A stretch of DNA of 64,000 bases. It comes from Streptomyces sp. DH41 (GTDB taxonomy: Bacteria; Actinomycetota; Actinomycetes; Streptomycetales; Streptomycetaceae). Positions within the stretch are counted from its first letter, which is position 1. Every line of letters starts with the position of its first letter. Location of the stretch: contig NZ_JARVKY010000001.1 in assembly GCF_029813785.1 (NCBI RefSeq), positions 558,001-622,000 of the forward strand, written 5' to 3'. The position numbers and the translations under genes are program-made. Shown here one piece after another: positions 51,398 through 60,620 of this stretch. The notes beneath the pieces were generated by a model. That model did no database searches. It was not told the origin of the DNA and saw only the letters and a list, made by a program, of their open reading frames with translations.

Positions 51398-51715
51398 TCA
51401 TTTCCGGTCCTGCTGGAGAGTGGCCCACAGGCCGTAGCCGTGCATGGCCTGGACGTCCCGTTCCATCTCCTCGCGCGAGCCGGTGGACACGACCGCCCGG
51501 CCCTTGTGATGGACGTCCTTCATGAGCTTGGTGGCCTTCTCCTTCGAGTAGCCGAAGTACGACTGGAAGACGTACGTCACATAGCTCATGAGGTTGACGG
51601 GATCGTTGTGCACGATCGTCACCCAGGGCACGTCGGGCTCGGGTACGGCGAAGACCTCCTCCGCCGACTCGGTCTTCTCGATCTCCATGGGTGCGGCTGC
51701 CGTCACATGGCCCAT
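51398..51715 (-). CDS. clpS: ClpS, adaptor for the ClpAP/ClpCP N-end-rule protease
   Basis: A 105-residue protein whose core [20 protein letters not shown] (followed by [20 protein letters not shown]) is the ClpS signature that binds N-terminal hydrophobic residues and the Clp ATPase N-domain. ATG 51715 is my choice; ATG 51688 would give 96 aa and is equally plausible. It is divergent from pncB and upstream of the DUF2017 gene. Confidence 0.95.
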   Translation of the reverse strand: MGHVTAAAPMEIEKTESAEEVFAVPEPDVPWVTIVHNDPVNLMSYVTYVFQSYFGYSKEKATKLMKDVHHKGRAVVSTGSREEMERDVQAMHGYGLWATLQQDRK

Positions 51716-51778
51716 GCTGCCACCACAGGGGGGCACTCGCACAAACGGGCCTGTGGGCCACACCACGGAACCACAAAT

Positions 51779-51807
51779 CGTCAGACTGACGAAATGGGGG
51801 TACGATC
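51779..51807 (+). promoter_or_regulatory. Palindrome and putative -10 element upstream of pncB
   Basis: TCGTCAGACTGACGA (51779-51793) is a perfect 7-1-7 palindrome. A TACGAT -10-like hexamer follows at 51802-51807, so the palindrome would cover the -35 position. A repressor such as a NAD-biosynthesis regulator could bind here; which one is not known to me. It lies in the clpS/pncB divergent region. Confidence 0.5.
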
Positions 51808-51892
51808 CTCCCAGGCTGCACACACCGGGGGACAACCCCCGGACCCCCGGCCGCACCGGGGGACCCGGCAAGCAGAAGGCGAGGAGAGCTTC

Positions 51893-53275
51893 GTGAACGT
51901 AGCGGACCTAGGGCTGCCGGTGGACGTTCCCTCGACGGCGCTCTTCACCGACCAGTACGAGCTGACCATGCTCCGAGCCGCCCTGAAGGCGGGCACGGCC
52001 GGGCGGCGGAGCGTGTTCGAGGTCTTCACGCGCCGACTGCCCGACGGGCGCCGCTACGGCGTCGTGGCGGGCACCGGGCGGGTACTCGACGCGGTGGAGA
52101 ACTTCCGCTTCGACGCGGACCTCCTGCGCTTCCTGCGCGAGAAGGACATCGTCGACGAGGAGACCCTGGACTGGCTCGCCCGGTACCGCTTCAGCGGCGA
52201 CATCTGGGGCTACCCCGAGGGCGAGGTGTACTTCCCGGGCTCGCCGATCATGCGGGTCGAGGGGACCTTCGGCGAGTGCGTGCTGCTGGAGACGGTGATC
52301 CTCTCCATCCTCAACCACGACTCGGCGATCGCCGCCGCCGCCTCCCGGATGGCCTCGGCCGCCGGGGACCGTCCGCTGATCGAGATGGGCGCCCGTCGCA
52401 CCCACGAACTGGCCGCGGTGGCCGCCGCCCGCTCCGCCTACGTCGGCGGCTTCGCGACCACCTCCGACCTGGCCGCCGGCTTCCGCTACAACATCCCCAC
52501 CGTGGGCACCTCCGCCCACGCCTTCACGCTGCTGCACGACAACGAGCGCGACGCGTTCCGGGCCCAGGTGGACGCCCTGGGCCGGGACACCACGCTCCTG
52601 GTGGACACCTACGACGTCGGCGAGGCCGTCCGTACGGCCGTGGAGATCGCCGGGCCCGAGCTGGGCGCCGTGCGCATCGACTCGGGCGACCTGCTGCTGG
52701 TCGCCCACCGGGTGCGGCAGCAGCTGGACGAGCTGGGTGCCACGGAGACGAAGATCGTCGTCACCTCGGACCTGGACGAGTACGCCATCGCCTCGCTGGC
52801 CGCGGCGCCCGTGGACGCGTACGGCGTCGGCACCCAGCTGGTGACCGGGTCGGGCCACCCGACGGCCTCGATGGTCTACAAGCTGGTCGCCCGCGCCGAG
52901 TCCGGCGACTCCACGGGCTCGGCGGGCTTCACGGGCTCCGCCGGTGGCGAGGTACCGCTGGTGCCGGTGGCCAAGAAGTCCAGTGGCGGCAAGACCTCGA
53001 TCGGCGGGCGCAAGTGGGCCGCCCGGCGGCTGGACGCCCACGGCTACGCCGAGGCCGAGGTGGTCGGCACCGGGCCGGTACCCGCCGACCTGGCCGACCG
53101 GCAGCTTCTGGTCGAGCTGGTCAAGGGCGGTGAGGTCGTCGCCCGTGAGCCGCTGGACGCCGCCCGGGACCGGCACGCGGCCGCCCGCGCCAACCTGCCG
53201 CTGTCCGCCACCCAGCTCTCCCGAGGGGAACCCGTCATTCCGACGGAGTACGCGCACGGGGGCTCGGGTAGCTAA
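51893..53275 (+). CDS. pncB: Nicotinate phosphoribosyltransferase
   Basis: A 460-residue enzyme from GTG 51893 (GAGGAGA five bases upstream). Conserved segments include [60 protein letters not shown] (autophosphorylated-His-region type), [18 protein letters not shown] and [14 protein letters not shown]. It makes nicotinate mononucleotide in NAD salvage. An insert of Ser/Gly/Thr residues ([20 protein letters not shown], about residue 345) is unusual. Followed by nicotinamidase pncA, which supplies its substrate, with about 100 bases between. Confidence 0.96.
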   Translation: MNVADLGLPVDVPSTALFTDQYELTMLRAALKAGTAGRRSVFEVFTRRLPDGRRYGVVAGTGRVLDAVENFRFDADLLRFLREKDIVDEETLDWLARYRFSGDIWGYPEGEVYFPGSPIMRVEGTFGECVLLETVILSILNHDSAIAAAASRMASAAGDRPLIEMGARRTHELAAVAAARSAYVGGFATTSDLAAGFRYNIPTVGTSAHAFTLLHDNERDAFRAQVDALGRDTTLLVDTYDVGEAVRTAVEIAGPELGAVRIDSGDLLLVAHRVRQQLDELGATETKIVVTSDLDEYAIASLAAAPVDAYGVGTQLVTGSGHPTASMVYKLVARAESGDSTGSAGFTGSAGGEVPLVPVAKKSSGGKTSIGGRKWAARRLDAHGYAEAEVVGTGPVPADLADRQLLVELVKGGEVVAREPLDAARDRHAAARANLPLSATQLSRGEPVIPTEYAHGGSGS

Positions 53276-53380
53276 AGCTGGTGCGCCGCGACGCGGACCG
53301 CACCCTCCGTCCCCGGCCCCTCCCCCGTCCCTTCCCCTCCCTCCCCGACCCACAGTCGACCCAGTCGAAGGACACCGACC

Positions 53381-53968
53381 ATGCGCCGCGCCTTGATCGT
53401 CGTAGACGTGCAGAACGACTTCTGCGAGGGAGGCAGCCTCGCGGTGTCCGGCGGTGCCGACGTGGCCGCCGCCATCACCGAGCTGATCGGGCAGGCGCCC
53501 GCCGGCTACCGCCACGTCGTGGCCACCCGCGACCACCACGTCGCACCGGGCGGCCACTTCGCCGACCACCCCGACTACGTCCACTCCTGGCCGGCGCACT
53601 GCGTCGCCGGCACGGAAGGCGTCGGCTTCCACCCGAACTTCGCCCCCGCCGTCGCCTCCGGCGCGATAGACGCCGTCTTCGACAAGGGCGCGTACGCGGC
53701 GGCCTACAGCGGCTTCGAGGGCGCCGACGAGAACGGCACACCCCTCGCCGACTGGCTGCGGACCCGGGAGATCGACGAGGTCGACGTCGTGGGCATCGCC
53801 ACCGACCACTGCGTACGGGCCACCGCCCTGGACGCCGCGCGCGAGGGCTTCCGTACGCAGGTGCTGCTCGACCTGACCGCCGGGGTGGCCGCGGAGACCA
53901 CCGAGCGGGCGCTGGAGGAGCTGCGGGAGGCGGGAGTGGAGCTGATCGGGAAGCCGGTCGTCCAGTAG
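53381..53968 (+). CDS. pncA: Nicotinamidase
   Basis: A 195-residue isochorismatase-fold amidohydrolase. The catalytic triad is D9 (VVDVQNDF), K102 (FDKGAY) and C144 (TDHCVRA). The metal ligands D51, H53, H59 and H73 match those of mycobacterial PncA. It converts nicotinamide to nicotinate, which pncB then uses. ATG 53381 is the start. By homology it would also activate pyrazinamide. Confidence 0.97.
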   Translation: MRRALIVVDVQNDFCEGGSLAVSGGADVAAAITELIGQAPAGYRHVVATRDHHVAPGGHFADHPDYVHSWPAHCVAGTEGVGFHPNFAPAVASGAIDAVFDKGAYAAAYSGFEGADENGTPLADWLRTREIDEVDVVGIATDHCVRATALDAAREGFRTQVLLDLTAGVAAETTERALEELREAGVELIGKPVVQ

Positions 53969-54054
53969 CGGCCGCCGTCGGGCGACCGCCACCGCGCGCT
54001 CCGCTCCCGCCTCCGTCGGTCGGACGGACGTCGCGGGCGGGCGTCTGACGGGTA

Positions 54055-54164
54055 TCAGCCCGTCTTCGCCCGCCTCAGCCCGTCTTCGCCCGTCTCAGCC
54101 CGTCTTCGCCCGTCTCAGCCCGTCTTCACCTGTTTTCACCCTTCTCAGCCCGTCTTCGCCCGGT
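54055..54164. repeat. 20-bp tandem repeats overlapping the end of the 5'-nucleotidase gene
   Basis: Units TCAGCCCGTCTTCGCCCGTC occur at 54055, 54075, 54095 and 54115. After a degenerate 10-base spacer, a fifth copy starts at 54145, which encodes the last codons and stop of the minus-strand nucleotidase gene. Read on the minus strand each copy repeats the stop-proximal GCGAAGACGGGCTGA. Confidence 0.9.
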
Positions 54165-55953
54165 CGAGGGCGGGCGGTGCCAGCCGCGGGTGGGCCGACA
54201 GGTAGCGCCACAGCGCGTCGCCGCCCATGTAGGCGCTGCGGTCCTGGTCGCGGGCGCCGACCAGTACGTCGATGCCGGGCGTCGTCCGTCCCTCCATGAA
54301 GGCGGTGGCGAGGGTGGCGACGCGGTACTTCCTGCCCTCACCGACGCGGCGGCCGTCGATGCGCACACTCCCCCGGTCGATACGCCGGCCCACGGGCCGC
54401 TCCGCGTCGAACCGGTACGAGACGTTCCCGGAGACCGCCACCGGGCGGAAGGTGACCGTGCCGTCGGCAGCGCTCTGCCACTGGGACTCCAGCAGCCGGA
54501 CCAGTTCCCGCCCGGTCAGGGTGCCGCGTACGACGCCGACCCCGATCCCGCTGTCGTACACGGTGCCGACCGCCGCCTCGGGGAACAGCACCCGCCCGGG
54601 GGCGTCGGCGGCGTTGCCCGGTGCGGCGGCGTAGGTCAGGTCGCGGCGCAGGGTGTCGGGCATCGCCAGTCCGAGATCGGCGCGGCCGTCCCGGTCCGCC
54701 GCCCAGTGGTAGGCGTCGGCGGCCACGTCGTACAGGGCCGACTCGCCCTCGGCGTCGCGGGCCCGGGTGAGGTCCCCGGTGATCGTGCCGATCGGCTGGG
54801 CCGCCCGCTCCCGCAGCTGTGCCCGCCAGTAGGCGGCGATGCGGTCGGCCTCGGGGTCGCGGGGCACGTCCTGGGTGACGGCGTGGTTCACCGAGGCGGT
54901 GCGATCACGCAGGACCTCTCCGGTGCGCGGGTCGAGCTTCAGGTTGATCTCGCTGATCAGGTGGCCGTGGTTGCCGGCCTGGACGACCGGGCGCAGGGCG
55001 CCCTCGGGGTCGGGCAGCATGCAGTTGACCGTGCCGTGCCAGTGCCCGGTGACGATCGCGTCGACCGCCGGGGAAATGGCCCGGTTGAACTCGACGGCGG
55101 GGCCGAAGGGGTCGACGCAGTCGTTGTGCCCGCTGCCGGAGCGCTGCGAGAACCCTTCATGGACCACCGTGACGATCGCCCGGACGCCCCGGGCCCGCAG
55201 CCGCTCGACGGAGCGGTTGATCGCCGTCACCTCGTCGGCGTAGCTGTAGCCGCTGGGGGTGTACGACATCGGCTCGGAACCGGTGAGGGTGGTCGTCGCG
55301 TGCACGAAGCCGACGGGGAGGGTGCCGCCGTCACCGTCGTCGACCTGCTCGACGTGGTAGGGGCGCAGTGCGGGGCGGCCGGTCCTCCGGTCCAGGAAGT
55401 TGGCCGAGTAGTAGGAGAAGTCGGCGCCGGCGAAGCGCTTGCCGGTCGAGTCGGTGAAGCACAGGTCGTCGTCGGGACGGCCCTCGCACGTGCCTTCCTG
55501 CATGTGCCGCAGGAAGTCGAACCCGCGGTCCATCTCGTGGTTGCCGACGGTGGAGAACCGCAGGCCGATCGCGTTGAGGTACTCGATGGTGGGTTCGTTC
55601 CAGAACCATTCCGTCTCGTCCGGCCAGCCGGAGAAGTCGTCACCGGCCGAGAAGAGGATCGAGTTGTCCTGTCCCTGCCTCAGCTGCTTGAGATGGGTGG
55701 CCAGATAGGAGCCGCCGCCCACCCGGACAGGAGGGTCCGACTGGTGCGAACCGACGATCGTCGCGCTGTACTCGCCGAGATAGCCGTGGAAGTCGGTGAG
55801 GGACACCAACTGGACGTCCACGGGCTCTGTTCGTTCCTCCGCCGCCGCCGCGGGCGTGATCGCCGCGACGGTGGTCAGGACGGCACCGGCTATCAGTGCC
55901 GATAAGCGCCGGGCCACACGCCCGGTGCGTCTGCCGGATCCGAGGGTCTCCAT
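54145..55953 (-). CDS. Secreted bifunctional-type metallophosphatase, 5'-nucleotidase family
   Basis: A 602-residue exported protein. A signal peptide (about residues 1-38, LIAGAVLTTVAAITPAAAA) precedes a calcineurin-like metal domain with TDFHG (53-57), GDDFSG (104-109), GNHEMD (137-142) and TGHWHG plus AGNHGH. The C-terminal 5'-nucleotidase substrate domain follows (VFPEAAVGTVYDSGIGVGVV). It should hydrolyse extracellular nucleotides or UDP-sugars. Start ATG 55953 has GGAGG six bases upstream. The stop lies in a 20-bp tandem repeat. Confidence 0.92.
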   Translation of the reverse strand: METLGSGRRTGRVARRLSALIAGAVLTTVAAITPAAAAEERTEPVDVQLVSLTDFHGYLGEYSATIVGSHQSDPPVRVGGGSYLATHLKQLRQGQDNSILFSAGDDFSGWPDETEWFWNEPTIEYLNAIGLRFSTVGNHEMDRGFDFLRHMQEGTCEGRPDDDLCFTDSTGKRFAGADFSYYSANFLDRRTGRPALRPYHVEQVDDGDGGTLPVGFVHATTTLTGSEPMSYTPSGYSYADEVTAINRSVERLRARGVRAIVTVVHEGFSQRSGSGHNDCVDPFGPAVEFNRAISPAVDAIVTGHWHGTVNCMLPDPEGALRPVVQAGNHGHLISEINLKLDPRTGEVLRDRTASVNHAVTQDVPRDPEADRIAAYWRAQLRERAAQPIGTITGDLTRARDAEGESALYDVAADAYHWAADRDGRADLGLAMPDTLRRDLTYAAAPGNAADAPGRVLFPEAAVGTVYDSGIGVGVVRGTLTGRELVRLLESQWQSAADGTVTFRPVAVSGNVSYRFDAERPVGRRIDRGSVRIDGRRVGEGRKYRVATLATAFMEGRTTPGIDVLVGARDQDRSAYMGGDALWRYLSAHPRLAPPALDRAKTG

Positions 55954-56098
55954 ATGCGTCCTCCTGCTGCCGCCAGTGGTCGGACCAGGATCGGTCGCGT
56001 GGGCGAGCGGAGGGCGCAGTTGGAGTAATCACCCGGCGCGGGGCTGATGAACAGTCAGTGACCTCGGCCTCACGCCTCAGAATGTGACAGAGATCACA

Positions 56099-56458
56099 TC
56101 AGGTCTGGGCGGTCGGCCGTCTGAGCAGGGCCCGGATCGGGTGCCACAGCTCCTGGACGAGGTCCGGTCCGCCCGCGGCGCCGGCCACGGGTGCCGTGCG
56201 CCATATGAGGCCGTCGGGATGGTGCAGGACGGCGGTGATCTCGTCCGGGGTCGGCGGGGCGGTGTTGCCCCGCAGGTAGACCGCGCGCAGGCCCAGGTTG
56301 CGCAGCCGGGTCAGGGCGCGCGCCCGGTTGTGGGCGTGGACGAGTACGCGCACTCCCCCCAAGGGGGTGCCCGCGCCTCCCGCGGCGGTGGGGCTGGGCA
56401 GGTTCAGTGCCACTACCACCGTGCCGTTCGGCAGCTTGCAGAAGCCTCCTGCGGCCAT
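56099..56458 (-). CDS. Hypothetical protein
   Basis: A short basic protein (about 119 aa from ATG 56458; ATG 56491 would add 11 residues). It begins AAGGFCKLPNGTVVVALNLP and contains RVLVHAHNRARALTRLRNLG and EITAVLHHPDGLIWR. It looks like a soluble mixed alpha/beta protein of a Streptomyces-restricted family I do not recognise. GGGGG upstream gives a plausible ribosome site for 56458. Confidence 0.65.
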   Translation of the reverse strand: MAAGGFCKLPNGTVVVALNLPSPTAAGGAGTPLGGVRVLVHAHNRARALTRLRNLGLRAVYLRGNTAPPTPDEITAVLHHPDGLIWRTAPVAGAAGGPDLVQELWHPIRALLRRPTAQT

Positions 56459-56531
56459 GCGGTCATACCCCCGTGTCAGCCGGTGTCGCACCGGGTGTCA
56501 ATAAGAGAAGCACAGGAGGCACCTAAACACG

Positions 56532-56567
56532 GATCGGCGGCGACCCGCCAGGGGGTCGCCGCCGATC
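56532..56567 (-). terminator. Strong terminator hairpin after the M6 protease gene
   Basis: GATCGGCGGCGACCC and GGGTCGCCGCCGATC form a perfect 15-bp stem with a six-base loop, 26 bases past the stop. Confidence 0.85.
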
Positions 56568-56592
56568 ATGGTCTGACCTGGGCAGATGCTAT

Positions 56593-58944
56593 TTACCTGC
56601 CGGCGGGGCCAACCTCGAGCTCGATCGTCGAGCCGTTCCTGGCCTCCTTGAGGATCTTGATCTTCGTGTTGGTGTCAGTGATCTTGACGCCGCCGGTCGG
56701 GTTCGACTCGTCGTAGTAGTCGTTGGTGCGGTCGTTGAAGACCGACACTCCCTTGGAGCCCGGGATCCAGGTCGCCACGTCGTTCTTGTGCAGCGTCATG
56801 CCGTCCGTGCGGTAGCGGCTGAACGGCGAGTCGTACGCCTGCACGCGGTTGCGCATCAGGGTGCCGTCGGAGTACTTCAGCGCGGTCGGGTGGGAGTCGA
56901 CCGGCAGGAGCAGGCCGGTGCCCTCGTGCTGGCTGGTGTTGTTGTCAGCCTGGGAGGTGTCCCACTTCCAGATCAGCAGGCCGTTCTGGTACGCGTAGTG
57001 CTCCACCCAGTTCGGGCGCGACGTGAAGCCGAAGTTGTACGGGCCGGTCTTCAGCGTCTTGTCGTACGACACGTACTGCCGGTTCTCGGCGATGTAGTAC
57101 TGCGCGTAGTCCTTGGTGAAGGAGGCGCCGACCCGGGTGAAGCCGTCGGCGGTCCAGGCGGCGTCCGCGCTCTCGGCGTTGTCGGTGAACAGCGTCTCGC
57201 CGTCGGCATACACCTTGATCATGTCGGCCGCGAAGCCCTTCTGGGCCACGCCGCCGTCCGTCTGGTAGCGGAAGCGCAGGTCGATCTTCTGGCCCGCGTA
57301 GGCGTCGAGGGAGTACGCGAACTTCGTGTAGTCGTCGATCGTGCCGTGCAGGGCGGGCTTGTCGGCGGCGTCGCGAGGGATCGGGTACCCGTCCACCACA
57401 CCGTCGACCGCGGTCCAGTTGGCGCCGCCGTCGGTGGAGACCTCGGTGTAGAGGTAGTCGTAGTTCGCCTCGATGTCGTACCAGCCGTCGAAGGTCAGCT
57501 CGGCGGTGGTCTTGCCGGTGAGGTCGACCGAACGGCTCATCGTGTTCTTGAGGTTGTCACCGCTGCCGCTCCACCACTGGGTCTCGCCCTCGGCGGGGAC
57601 GACGATCTCGGTGGTGACCTCCTTCTTCGGCAGCTCGACGACCAGGCCCTGCTTGTGCTTGGTGTTGTACTCGGCGACGCCCAGCTTGTGCCAGGAGTTC
57701 ACGCCCGCCTTGGCGGTGTCGTAGTTGAGCCAGCCGAGCTGGAGCTTGTCCCAGGCGGTCATGTCGCCGGGCAGGTCACCGATCTCATTGCGTCCGGTGC
57801 CGAGCCAGGAGCCGGACGACATCAGCGTCCAGAAGCCGGTGGAGTTCTCGCCGCCGGCGGTGTCGTAGTGGTCCGGCAGGCCGAGGTCGTGGCCGTACTC
57901 GTGGGCGTAGACGCCGAGTCCGCCGTTCTCCGGCTGGACGGTGTAGTCGCCGACCCAGATGCCGGTGGAGCCGATCTGGGCGCCGCCCAGCTTGTTCTCG
58001 CCGGGGCCGGTGGCGCCGGCGTCGGTGCCGAAGGCGTACCAGCGGTGGGCCCAGATGGCGTCGGTGCCCTGGACGCCGCCGCCCGCGGACTCGTCCTCGC
58101 CGGCGTGCACGATCTGGAAGTGGTCGATGTAGCCGTCGGGCTCGTTGAAGTCGCCGTCGCCGTCGAAGTCGTAGCGGTCCCACTCGTCGAACCGGGCGAC
58201 CTCCGCCTTGATCTGGGCGTCGGTGCGGCCGGCCGCCTTCTGCTGCTCGACCCAGGCGTTCAGGCCGTCGCTGACGACGTTCCACACGCTCGGGCAGTTG
58301 GTGTCGCCGCAGTCGTTGTTGCCGTAGCGGGCCTCGTTGTAGGGGACCTTGACCCAGTCGGAGACCTCGCCCTCGACGGAGTAGCGGCCGGAGGACTGCT
58401 TCTCGTAGTAGGTCTTGACCGAGTTGACGCCCTTGCCGGAACCGAAGTACAGGTCCTGGAAGTGCTGCTGGTCGTAGTCGGCCTTCCAGGCCGTGGAGTT
58501 GTCGGTCCTCCGGTCGGGCTTGGCTATCTGGTTGTGCAGCGGTCCGGCGTCGCCGCCGTACCGGCTGTCGATCTTGTCGCCGAACTCGACCAGGATGGTG
58601 AAGATCTTGTCGGTCTTCTCCCGGCCCAGCTCGACGTACTTGGCGTCGCCCTTCTTGCTCTTGAGCTGGACGACGTTGGAGCCGTCCTTCTTCTTCACCG
58701 AGGCCTTGCCGGATATGACCTGGTTCAGCGCCTCCTCGCGCTGGGCCGCCCGAGTGTCGCTCATGGGGCCCTTGAGGTCATGCGAGTGCATGCCCTTCGC
58801 GGGATGCGGGTCGTGCCGGTCCACGGCTTCCGGCCGGGCCGGCGAGTCCGCCTGCGCCACGCCCGCCGCCGAGAGCGTGGCGGTGGCGGCGGCGAGTGCG
58901 ACGGTGGTCGCCGCCGTTCTGAACTTCCAGGATCTACTGGTCAC
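56593..58944 (-). CDS. Secreted immune inhibitor A-type metalloprotease (peptidase M6)
   Basis: A 783-residue exported protease. GTG 58944 has GGGGGAGGAA upstream and begins a signal peptide (TVALAAATATLSAAGVAQA). A pro-region with SVKKKDGSNVVQLKSKKG precedes the catalytic domain; the zinc motif HEYGHDLGLPDHYD begins near residue 348, and Asp/Gly loops DFDGDGDFNEPDGYID may bind calcium. The C-terminal half is a galactose-binding/MAM-like set of beta domains (STDGGANWTAVDGVVDG, TDNAESADAAW). InhA homologues degrade host or competitor proteins; in Streptomyces a nutritional or developmental role is likelier. A strong hairpin follows. Confidence 0.95.
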   Translation of the reverse strand: MTSRSWKFRTAATTVALAAATATLSAAGVAQADSPARPEAVDRHDPHPAKGMHSHDLKGPMSDTRAAQREEALNQVISGKASVKKKDGSNVVQLKSKKGDAKYVELGREKTDKIFTILVEFGDKIDSRYGGDAGPLHNQIAKPDRRTDNSTAWKADYDQQHFQDLYFGSGKGVNSVKTYYEKQSSGRYSVEGEVSDWVKVPYNEARYGNNDCGDTNCPSVWNVVSDGLNAWVEQQKAAGRTDAQIKAEVARFDEWDRYDFDGDGDFNEPDGYIDHFQIVHAGEDESAGGGVQGTDAIWAHRWYAFGTDAGATGPGENKLGGAQIGSTGIWVGDYTVQPENGGLGVYAHEYGHDLGLPDHYDTAGGENSTGFWTLMSSGSWLGTGRNEIGDLPGDMTAWDKLQLGWLNYDTAKAGVNSWHKLGVAEYNTKHKQGLVVELPKKEVTTEIVVPAEGETQWWSGSGDNLKNTMSRSVDLTGKTTAELTFDGWYDIEANYDYLYTEVSTDGGANWTAVDGVVDGYPIPRDAADKPALHGTIDDYTKFAYSLDAYAGQKIDLRFRYQTDGGVAQKGFAADMIKVYADGETLFTDNAESADAAWTADGFTRVGASFTKDYAQYYIAENRQYVSYDKTLKTGPYNFGFTSRPNWVEHYAYQNGLLIWKWDTSQADNNTSQHEGTGLLLPVDSHPTALKYSDGTLMRNRVQAYDSPFSRYRTDGMTLHKNDVATWIPGSKGVSVFNDRTNDYYDESNPTGGVKITDTNTKIKILKEARNGSTIELEVGPAGR

Positions 58945-59375
58945 TTGAGTTCCTCCCCCGCGTGCACGCGCGCGGATGGGGGGACAAGGACATGGCAAAG
59001 TCCGCGCACACGTGTTCAACGCGTGTAGTCAAGTGACGACATTTGACTAGAGGTTCACCGGAAAAGACAGACCTTGACTTGAGCAGAACAAGTGCACTAT
59101 GCGGAGTCGGCGTTCGCTTTGCGGACACCGAATCGTGACCGTCGTGGCTGCCGTTGCCGCCGTGGCGTCCTCCACGGGCGCGTGGGACCGTCCACTTCCC
59201 GGACGCCATGAATCCGTGCGCCCCCCGTGCATCGGCCATGTCGGTTAGGTCATGCTTACTGCTGGTTCCACTCGGGCACACAGCGGGTTAGAGTCGCTTG
59301 GCGGAACGCCCGGAAGCCGCCGGAATGCCAGGCCGACAGCACGTCTCACCCCCAGATTGTCTTCACGAGGACACG
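58945..59375. other. Divergent intergenic region between M6 protease and small membrane protein
   Basis: No gene is seen. The stretch near 59020-59100 is AT-richer and contains repeated TCAA/TTGA motifs, suiting the protease promoter; the rest carries the start region of the rightward gene. Confidence 0.5.
59026..59049 (-). promoter_or_regulatory. Inverted repeat in the M6 protease promoter region
   Basis: TAGTCAA (59026-59032) and TTGACTA (59043-59049) are exact inverted repeats with a 10-base spacer. A related TTGACTTGA lies at 59084. They are about 80 bases upstream of the protease start and suggest an operator. Confidence 0.4.
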
Positions 59376-59696
59376 ATGGCCATGCCCCGTCCGACTGCCG
59401 CACAGTTCGCCTACGGTTCGTGCACCGTGATCTTCTCGACCCTCGCCATGCTGCTGCTGTCCCGGACGAGTTCGGGCCCCGGCGTCGCCGTCATCGCCGT
59501 CGCGGCGCTCGCCCTCGGGCTGCTGGTCGCCATGACGGTCCCGGCGCCCAGGACCCGCGCGGCGACCTCCGTGCCGGCGCCCAGGCCGGCCCCGGCACCC
59601 GCGTCGGCCTCCGCATCCGCCTCCGCCGAGGAGCCGGTGGTCGCGGCCCGGATCTCCGCCGGGGCGGGCGAACCGGCCCGCGGCCGCGCCGCCTGA
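59376..59696 (+). CDS. Small membrane protein
   Basis: A 106-residue protein from ATG 59376 (CGAGG close upstream) with two membrane helices (FAYGSCTVIFSTLAMLLLS and VAVIAVAALALGLLVAMTVP) and a long Ala/Pro/Ser-rich, disordered tail. No function is recognised. It is convergent with an RDD protein gene. Confidence 0.75.
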   Translation: MAMPRPTAAQFAYGSCTVIFSTLAMLLLSRTSSGPGVAVIAVAALALGLLVAMTVPAPRTRAATSVPAPRPAPAPASASASASAEEPVVAARISAGAGEPARGRAA

Positions 59697-59737
59697 CGCA
59701 TGGCGCCTGCTTCCCGGGGCTCCGGTGGACGTCTGCC

Positions 59738-60529
59738 TCAACGGGCGCTGACCACCACCGTCTTGGCGGCCTTGTCGTGCAGGCCCTGCTTGTAGGGCCG
59801 GTCGAAGAAGCTCCAGCCACCGGCGATGATCGTCCAGACACAGGCACAGCAGAAGGCGAACGGGATCCACAGCACCAGTGCGCGGATCAGCGACGTCTGC
59901 ACCGAGGGCGTCGCGCCGTTGTCCAGGTTGGCCACCCGCAGGCCGAGCCACTTCTTGCCGAGGGTCTGGCCCGTCTTGGCGGTCATGTACGTGTCGTAGG
60001 CGATGTAGAGCACGGCGGCGATCAGGGACTGCCAGAAGGAGTTCCCGACCGAGATCTCCTCGCCGTCCACCTGGTACTCCTGGACGTTGAAGGCCCAGCT
60101 GAGCAGCCAGACCACGATGCCCACGAGGATCATGTCGATGATGCGCGCGAGTACGCGCTTTCCGCTGTCGGCGAGCGGAGGCATGCCGGCGAGTGGATCG
60201 GTGGGGTAGGAGCCGCCACCGTACGGATCACCGCCGTAGGGACCTCCTCCGCCGGGGGGCGGGGTGCCGTAGGGCCCTCCACCGCCACCGGGGGGCGGGG
60301 TGCCGTACGGGCCTCCGCCGCCACCGGGGGGCGGGGTGCCGTACGGGCCTCCGCCGCCGGGAGGCGGGGGCGAGCTGCCGCCGTGCGGGGGCGGGTTGTC
60401 GTACGGCGAGCCCGTCCCGCCCGCACCGGGGCCGGGGTCGGGACCCGGCCCGGGGGACGAGGGACGCTTCCTGAACGGGTCGTCTTCCGGCGGCTGCCCG
60501 CCGGAGCCGGGAGGCGGTTCGCTGCTCAT
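59738..60529 (-). CDS. RDD-family membrane protein with GPYGTPPPGGGG repeats
   Basis: A 263-residue protein. An N-terminal Pro/Gly/Tyr-rich region (repeats of GPYGTPPPGGGG encoded by 36-bp DNA units) leads to a C-terminal RDD domain with two or three helices (RVLARIIDMILVGIVVWLLS, TGQTLGKKWLGLRV, FDRPYKQGLHDKAAKTVVV). RDD proteins are found in membranes and have uncertain roles (some transport or ion homeostasis). It is a paralogue of the gene upstream on the same strand. Confidence 0.9.
   Translation of the reverse strand: MSSEPPPGSGGQPPEDDPFRKRPSSPGPGPDPGPGAGGTGSPYDNPPPHGGSSPPPPGGGGPYGTPPPGGGGGPYGTPPPGGGGGPYGTPPPGGGGPYGGDPYGGGSYPTDPLAGMPPLADSGKRVLARIIDMILVGIVVWLLSWAFNVQEYQVDGEEISVGNSFWQSLIAAVLYIAYDTYMTAKTGQTLGKKWLGLRVANLDNGATPSVQTSLIRALVLWIPFAFCCACVWTIIAGGWSFFDRPYKQGLHDKAAKTVVVSAR
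60233..60360. repeat. 36-bp tandem repeats encoding the GPYGTPPPGGGG motif
   Basis: About three near-identical units (GGGGGGCGGGGTGCCGTACG cores) in the RDD gene change protein length in multiples of 12 residues. Confidence 0.8.
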
Positions 60530-60620
60530 GGCCCGAGTCGACCGCGAACCCCCGGGCGGCGCATCCGGCGAGCCGCCGTCCGGAGTACGGGGCGCCTCCG
60601 GCGGCGGGGCCGAGGGTTAT

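Noticed and set aside
56788..59028. A 746-codon frame antisense to the M6 protease
   Set aside because: The sense gene has the zinc motif and signal peptide; the antisense product is Val/Leu/Gly low complexity.
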